Source: Clostridia bacterium (GTDB lineage: Bacteria > Bacillota > Clostridia > Christensenellales > Borkfalkiaceae). Taken from it: 24,008 nt of DNA. The notes below the pieces were generated by a model. That model worked only from the letters and a program-made list of their open reading frames with translations, made no database searches and was not told where the DNA came from. Where the stretch lies: positions 1-24,008 of the forward strand of contig CAAGME010000051.1 of NCBI GenBank assembly GCA_900770945.1. The letters are read 5' to 3'. Position numbers and translations under genes: made by a program. Positions 20,475-24,008 of this stretch are shown here, piece after piece (the stretch's first letter is position 1; each line of letters opens with the position of its first letter).

Positions 20475-22868
20475 ATGTACAAAGTAGTCAAAAGAGACGG
20501 CAAGATAGTGGACTTCGACATATCGAAAATCGCCGTAGCAATCACCAAAGCATTCGACGCGCTCGAAAAGCAGTATACGCCGAGCGTTATAGATTTTCTT
20601 GCGCTCAAAGTAACCGCGGATTTCGAACACAAGATTAAAAACGGCGTTATCGCCGTAGAAGATATTCAGGACAGCGTCGAATCCGTCCTTATTCAGGCGG
20701 GGTACAGCGACGTAGGCAAAGCCTACATTCTCTATCGTAAGCAGAGAGAAAAAATTCGTAACATGAAGTCCACCATTCTCGACTATAAGGAACTCGTGGA
20801 CGGTTACGTTAAGGTCGCCGATTGGCGCGTTAAGGAAAACTCCACCGTTACCTACTCGGTAGGCGGGCTTATCCTTTCCAACTCGGGCGCGATAACCGCT
20901 AACTATTGGCTCAGCGAAATTTACGACGAGGAAATCGCGAACGCGCACAGAAACGCCGATATCCACCTTCATGACCTTTCCATGCTCACCGGGTATTGCG
21001 CGGGCTGGTCGCTTCGTCAGCTCATAAAAGAAGGTTTGGGCGGCGTTCCCGGGAAGATAACTTCCTCCCCGGCAAGCCACCTTGCAACGCTTTGCAACCA
21101 GATGGTAAACTTCCTCGGCATCATGCAGAACGAATGGGCGGGCGCGCAGGCTTTTTCATCGTTCGACACCTACCTTGCGCCGTTTGTCAAGGTTGACAAT
21201 CTTTCGTATAGAGAAGTCAAAAAAGCCATAGAGTCGTTCATTTACGGCGTAAACACGCCGAGCCGTTGGGGTACGCAGGCACCGTTTTCAAACGTAACGT
21301 TCGACTGGGTTGTTCCAAACGACTTAGCCGAACTCAACGCGATAGTCGGCGGCAAGGAAATGCCCTTTAAGTATAAGGACTGTAAAGCCGAAATGGATAT
21401 GGTAAACAAAGCCTTCATCGAAATCATGATAGAGGGCGACGCCAACGGCAGAGGATTTCAGTATCCTATTCCGACCTATTCCATCACGAAAAACTTCGAC
21501 TGGTCGGACACCGAAAACAATCAACTTTTGTTTGAAATGGCGGCAAAGTACGGCACTCCGTACTTCTCCAACTACATCAACTCCGATATGGAACCGAGCG
21601 ACGTGCGCAGTATGTGTTGCAGACTTCGTCTGGACCTCCGCGAACTCCGTAAAAAATCAGGCGGATTCTTCGGCAGCGGCGAAAGCACAGGCTCAATCGG
21701 CGTAGTTACGATCAACATGCCGAGAATAGGTTACCTCGCGACCGACGAAGCCGACTTCTATAAACGCCTCGACAAGCTTATGGATATCTCCGCACGCTCC
21801 TTAAAGACTAAGAGAACGGTTATCACCAAGCTTTTGAACGAAGGGCTTTATCCTTACACAAAGAGATATCTCGGCACGTTCGACAACCACTTCTCCACTA
21901 TCGGCTTAGTAGGTATGAACGAAGCTTGCCTTAACGCAAAGTGGATAAGAGAAGATTTAACGCACGAAAAGGCGCAACAGTTTACTAAGGACGTTCTCAA
22001 TCACATGAGAGAAAGACTTTCCGACTATCAGGAAATGTACGGCGACCTTTACAACCTCGAAGCTACCCCCGCGGAATCGACTTCTTACCGCTTGGCAAAA
22101 CACGACGTTAAGCGTTATCCCGACATCATCACCGCAAGCAAGGGCGAAACGCCTTATTACACCAACAGTTCGCACTTGCCCGTAAGCTTCACCGACGATA
22201 TCTTCACCGCGCTCGACATTCAGGACGAATTGCAAACGCTTTACACTTCCGGTACCGTTTTCCACGCATTCTTAGGTGAAAAACTCCCCGACTGGAAGGC
22301 AGCCGCCGCGCTCGTCAAAAAGATTGCGGAAAACTATAAGCTCCCGTACTACACGCTTTCCCCGACGTATTCCGTCTGCAAAAACCACGGATATCTCATC
22401 GGCGAACAGTTCAAATGCCCCATTTGCGGCGAACCCGCGGAAGTTTACTCGCGTATAACGGGCTATTACCGCCCCGTTCAGAACTGGAACGACGGCAAGA
22501 CCGAAGAGTTCAAGGAAAGAAAGGTTTATAAAGTTCTCGACGCCATAAAAGACGAAGACGCGATACTCTCCGGCAAGACTTCCAAGCCTTGCGCGGCTTG
22601 CGAAGCGACCGAAGAACAGCTTAAAGACGGCGAATACAAACTCATTCTTTGCGCGACAAAGACCTGCCCGAAGTGCGCGATGGTTACGCTATTTTTGGAC
22701 AGAGCGGGATTAACGTACGAAAAGATTTACGCGGAAGATAACGAACAATTCTTTATCGACCACGGAATAAAGGAAGCTCCTACGCTTATCGTCGTCAAAA
22801 AGGACGGTTACGAAGCAGTAGCAAACCCGTCGAATATCCGTAAGTTCATCGACGGAATTACTCAATAA
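20475..22868 (+). CDS. nrdD: Anaerobic ribonucleoside-triphosphate reductase fused to a redoxin domain
   Basis: NrdD reduces ribonucleoside triphosphates to deoxy forms with a glycyl radical, without oxygen. The start ATG 20475 has GGAGG 8 bases upstream and lies after the promoter; length is 797 residues. Residues 1-90 are an ATP-cone (VVKRDGKIVDFD start), the allosteric domain. The catalytic part shows C175 in GYCAGWS and the thiyl-region cysteines C381-C382 in RSMCCRLRLD. It also has a zinc site (SVCKNHG with FKCPICG) and the radical loop RITGYYRPVQNW with G663. After about residue 695 there is a C-terminal extension with C706-AA-C709 and a glutaredoxin/NrdH-like domain. That domain carries C731-PK-C734 and EAPTLIVV, the cis-proline region. 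A fused reductant and trxB downstream point to a redoxin-driven rather than formate-driven enzyme. Confidence 0.94.
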   Translation: MYKVVKRDGKIVDFDISKIAVAITKAFDALEKQYTPSVIDFLALKVTADFEHKIKNGVIAVEDIQDSVESVLIQAGYSDVGKAYILYRKQREKIRNMKSTILDYKELVDGYVKVADWRVKENSTVTYSVGGLILSNSGAITANYWLSEIYDEEIANAHRNADIHLHDLSMLTGYCAGWSLRQLIKEGLGGVPGKITSSPASHLATLCNQMVNFLGIMQNEWAGAQAFSSFDTYLAPFVKVDNLSYREVKKAIESFIYGVNTPSRWGTQAPFSNVTFDWVVPNDLAELNAIVGGKEMPFKYKDCKAEMDMVNKAFIEIMIEGDANGRGFQYPIPTYSITKNFDWSDTENNQLLFEMAAKYGTPYFSNYINSDMEPSDVRSMCCRLRLDLRELRKKSGGFFGSGESTGSIGVVTINMPRIGYLATDEADFYKRLDKLMDISARSLKTKRTVITKLLNEGLYPYTKRYLGTFDNHFSTIGLVGMNEACLNAKWIREDLTHEKAQQFTKDVLNHMRERLSDYQEMYGDLYNLEATPAESTSYRLAKHDVKRYPDIITASKGETPYYTNSSHLPVSFTDDIFTALDIQDELQTLYTSGTVFHAFLGEKLPDWKAAAALVKKIAENYKLPYYTLSPTYSVCKNHGYLIGEQFKCPICGEPAEVYSRITGYYRPVQNWNDGKTEEFKERKVYKVLDAIKDEDAILSGKTSKPCAACEATEEQLKDGEYKLILCATKTCPKCAMVTLFLDRAGLTYEKIYAEDNEQFFIDHGIKEAPTLIVVKKDGYEAVANPSNIRKFIDGITQ

Positions 22869-22869
22869 T

Positions 22870-22889
22870 CCCTTTTGCCGGCAAAAGGG
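22870..22889. other. Perfect 20-bp palindrome after nrdD
   Basis: CCCTTTTGCCGGCAAAAGGG has zero loop bases. It starts two bases after the nrdD stop and may be an operator for trxB or a 3' mRNA structure. Confidence 0.7.
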
Positions 22890-22902
22890 CAAACTAATTG
22901 TT

Positions 22903-22948
22903 AAAAATGCGGAATAGGGCGGCTTTATTCGTTTGATTCCGCATTTTT
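22903..22948 (+). terminator. Terminator between nrdD and trxB
   Basis: AAAAATGCGGAAT (22903-22915) and ATTCCGCATTTTT (22936-22948) form a perfect 13-bp stem around a 20-base loop, with T-run. Confidence 0.85.
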
Positions 22949-22962
22949 ATAAACCGGATAAT
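22933..22962 (+). promoter_or_regulatory. Candidate trxB promoter
   Basis: TTGATT (22933-22938), 18-base spacer, GATAAT (22957-22962). The -35 overlaps the terminator's right arm. Confidence 0.45.
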
Positions 22963-22981
22963 ATATATAAAGGAAAAGAAT

Positions 22982-23890
22982 ATGTACGACGTAATAATCA
23001 TAGGTTCGGGGGTTGCCGGCATGGCTAGCGCGGTGTATACTCTCCGCAACAACAAATCTACGCTTCTGCTCGAATCGTCCGGCGTGGGCGGTCAGATAGC
23101 GTACTCGGCTAAGGTGGAGAACATGCCGTCCTACCGCACGGTGAGCGGCGCGGAACTTTCGCAAAAAGTTTTCGAACAGGTGCTTGACTTGGGCGTGCAG
23201 TTCGAAATGGAAGAGGTCCTCGACGTTGAAAAGAAGGGCGAAACGTTTATCGTAACTACCGACTACGGCGTTCACGAAGGGAAAACGGTAATTATAGCGA
23301 CGGGCGTAAAGCAGAAGCATATAGGAATCGCAAACGAGGAAAAACTGCTCGGTAAGGGCGTTTATTACTGCGCTATCTGCGACGGCGCGTTCTATAAGGA
23401 CAAGGAAGTAGCCGTTATCGGCGACGGAAACACCGCGCTTCAATCGGTCGCGCTTCTTGCCGCAATCTGCAAAAAGGTTTACGTTTTGACCTGGTTCGAC
23501 AAGTTCTTCGGCGACGAAGGCAATATCGACGCCGTTAAAAGGCTCAAAAACGTAGAAGTTTTACCCAACACTTCGGTGGTGGATTTTAAAGGCGAAAATT
23601 CGCTTGAAGCCTTGGTGGTCGAAAACCGCCTCGACAAAACGAGGTTCGAACTTGCCGTTCCCGCGGTGTTCGTTGCGATAGGGCAAATACCGGACAACAA
23701 ACGCTTTGAAAAGATAGCCACGCTCGATAAGGACGGATATATCGTCGGTAACGACCTTATGGAAACGGGAGTTGAGGGCGCATTCGTCGCGGGCGACTGC
23801 CGCAAAAAGACCTATCGTCAGCTTTTAACCGCTATGAATGACGGCGCAATCGCCGCTATGGGCGCGGTAAACTACGTAAACAAAAAATAG
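22982..23890 (+). CDS. trxB: Thioredoxin reductase-like flavoprotein with atypical cofactor site
   Basis: Thioredoxin reductases pass electrons through FAD and a cysteine pair to thioredoxin-like proteins. The 302 residues show the FAD motif IIIGSGVAGMASA, the ATG segment IIATGVKQK, the redox pair C130-AI-C133 in YYCAICDGAF, and the C-terminal FAD motif GAFVAGDCR. The second nucleotide fold has GDGNTALQSV at 147-156 instead of GGGxSA. The HRRxxxR motif that binds the NADPH 2'-phosphate is replaced by LTWFDKF at about 169-175. So the donor may be NADH, or ferredoxin as in the flavin-type reductases of clostridia. AAAGGA precedes ATG 22982. Downstream of the NrdD-redoxin fusion, it is the likely reductase for that domain. 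Confidence 0.88.
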   Translation: MYDVIIIGSGVAGMASAVYTLRNNKSTLLLESSGVGGQIAYSAKVENMPSYRTVSGAELSQKVFEQVLDLGVQFEMEEVLDVEKKGETFIVTTDYGVHEGKTVIIATGVKQKHIGIANEEKLLGKGVYYCAICDGAFYKDKEVAVIGDGNTALQSVALLAAICKKVYVLTWFDKFFGDEGNIDAVKRLKNVEVLPNTSVVDFKGENSLEALVVENRLDKTRFELAVPAVFVAIGQIPDNKRFEKIATLDKDGYIVGNDLMETGVEGAFVAGDCRKKTYRQLLTAMNDGAIAAMGAVNYVNKK

Positions 23891-24008
23891 TAGGGATTGC
23901 ATTCCTTATCCCTAATTACCTAAAAGGTGTCTTTTTCGCGCTTTTTAGCGACCGTTCGGGCGCAGTACGTTCAGTACAGCATCCCTCACGCTCGCAAAAA
24001 ATCATCAA
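23888..24008 (-). repeat. Dispersed repeat, copy 2 (inverted), reaching the window end
   Basis: The reverse complement aligns along its whole length with 62-181, including the TTGATGATTTTTTGCGAGCG end. It starts at the trxB stop codon, which it may supply, and may continue past the window. Confidence 0.8.

Overview
The window looks like a chromosomal segment of an anaerobic, low-to-mid GC Bacillota, probably an uncultured gut Clostridia of Christensenellales type. Supporting signs are strong AGGAGG/AAGGAG ribosome binding sites, TTGACA-17-TATAAT promoters, AgrC/AgrA-type signalling, the order pgk-tpiA-gpmI-secG-rnr-smpB-ssrA, a class III (oxygen-sensitive) ribonucleotide reductase, and a tmRNA with a clostridial-style tag. 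Lineage is inferred from gene content only.

Layout. 1-514: a dispersed repeat, a 31-bp repeat and the promoter and leader of a LytTR two-component pair (515-2553). 2594-4758: an operon of an Ig-like lipoprotein and the N-terminal stub of a GH3 glycosidase that stops where a copy of the dispersed repeat begins. 4783-5162: no intact gene. 5380-7478: minD, a divergent minE and a Na/Pi-type membrane protein. 7599-11533: lower glycolysis (pgk, tpiA, gpmI), with a striking array of five hairpins between tpiA and gpmI. 11637-15431: secG, rnr, smpB, a DUF2188 protein and ssrA, the export and ribosome-rescue block. 15429-16344: about 0.9 kb without protein genes between ssrA (+) and a tRNA-Val (-), filled with repeats that carry copies of the 3' ends of these two RNA genes. 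16537-16647: four 12-bp iterons spaced exactly 33 bp apart. 16763-19054 (-): a BspA-like leucine-rich-repeat surface protein. 19219-23890: divergent nrdG and nrdD-redoxin fusion with a NrdR box, then trxB. 23888-24008: a second, inverted copy of the repeat seen at 62-181.

How the genes work together. nrdG, nrdD and trxB make a plausible complete anaerobic dNTP module: NrdG installs the glycyl radical, the redoxin domain fused to NrdD reduces the active site, and the unusual TrxB, which lacks the usual NADPH-phosphate motif, would recharge the redoxin. rnr, smpB and ssrA form the trans-translation and RNA-decay block. The Ig-like lipoprotein and GH3 stub lie just downstream of the LytTR system, with three candidate LytTR half-sites ahead of their promoter.

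The best candidate for something undescribed is the 15404-16344 region. Three ~200-bp tandem units end in the 3' end of the neighbouring tRNA, including CCA, and two are followed by their own terminator. Base changes in the terminator stems keep pairing only on the minus strand, so the units appear to be, or to have been, expressed as structured RNAs with tRNA-like tails. Next in interest are the hairpin array at 9834-9940 and the iterons at 16537-16647. All functions are read from sequence alone; no database search was run.
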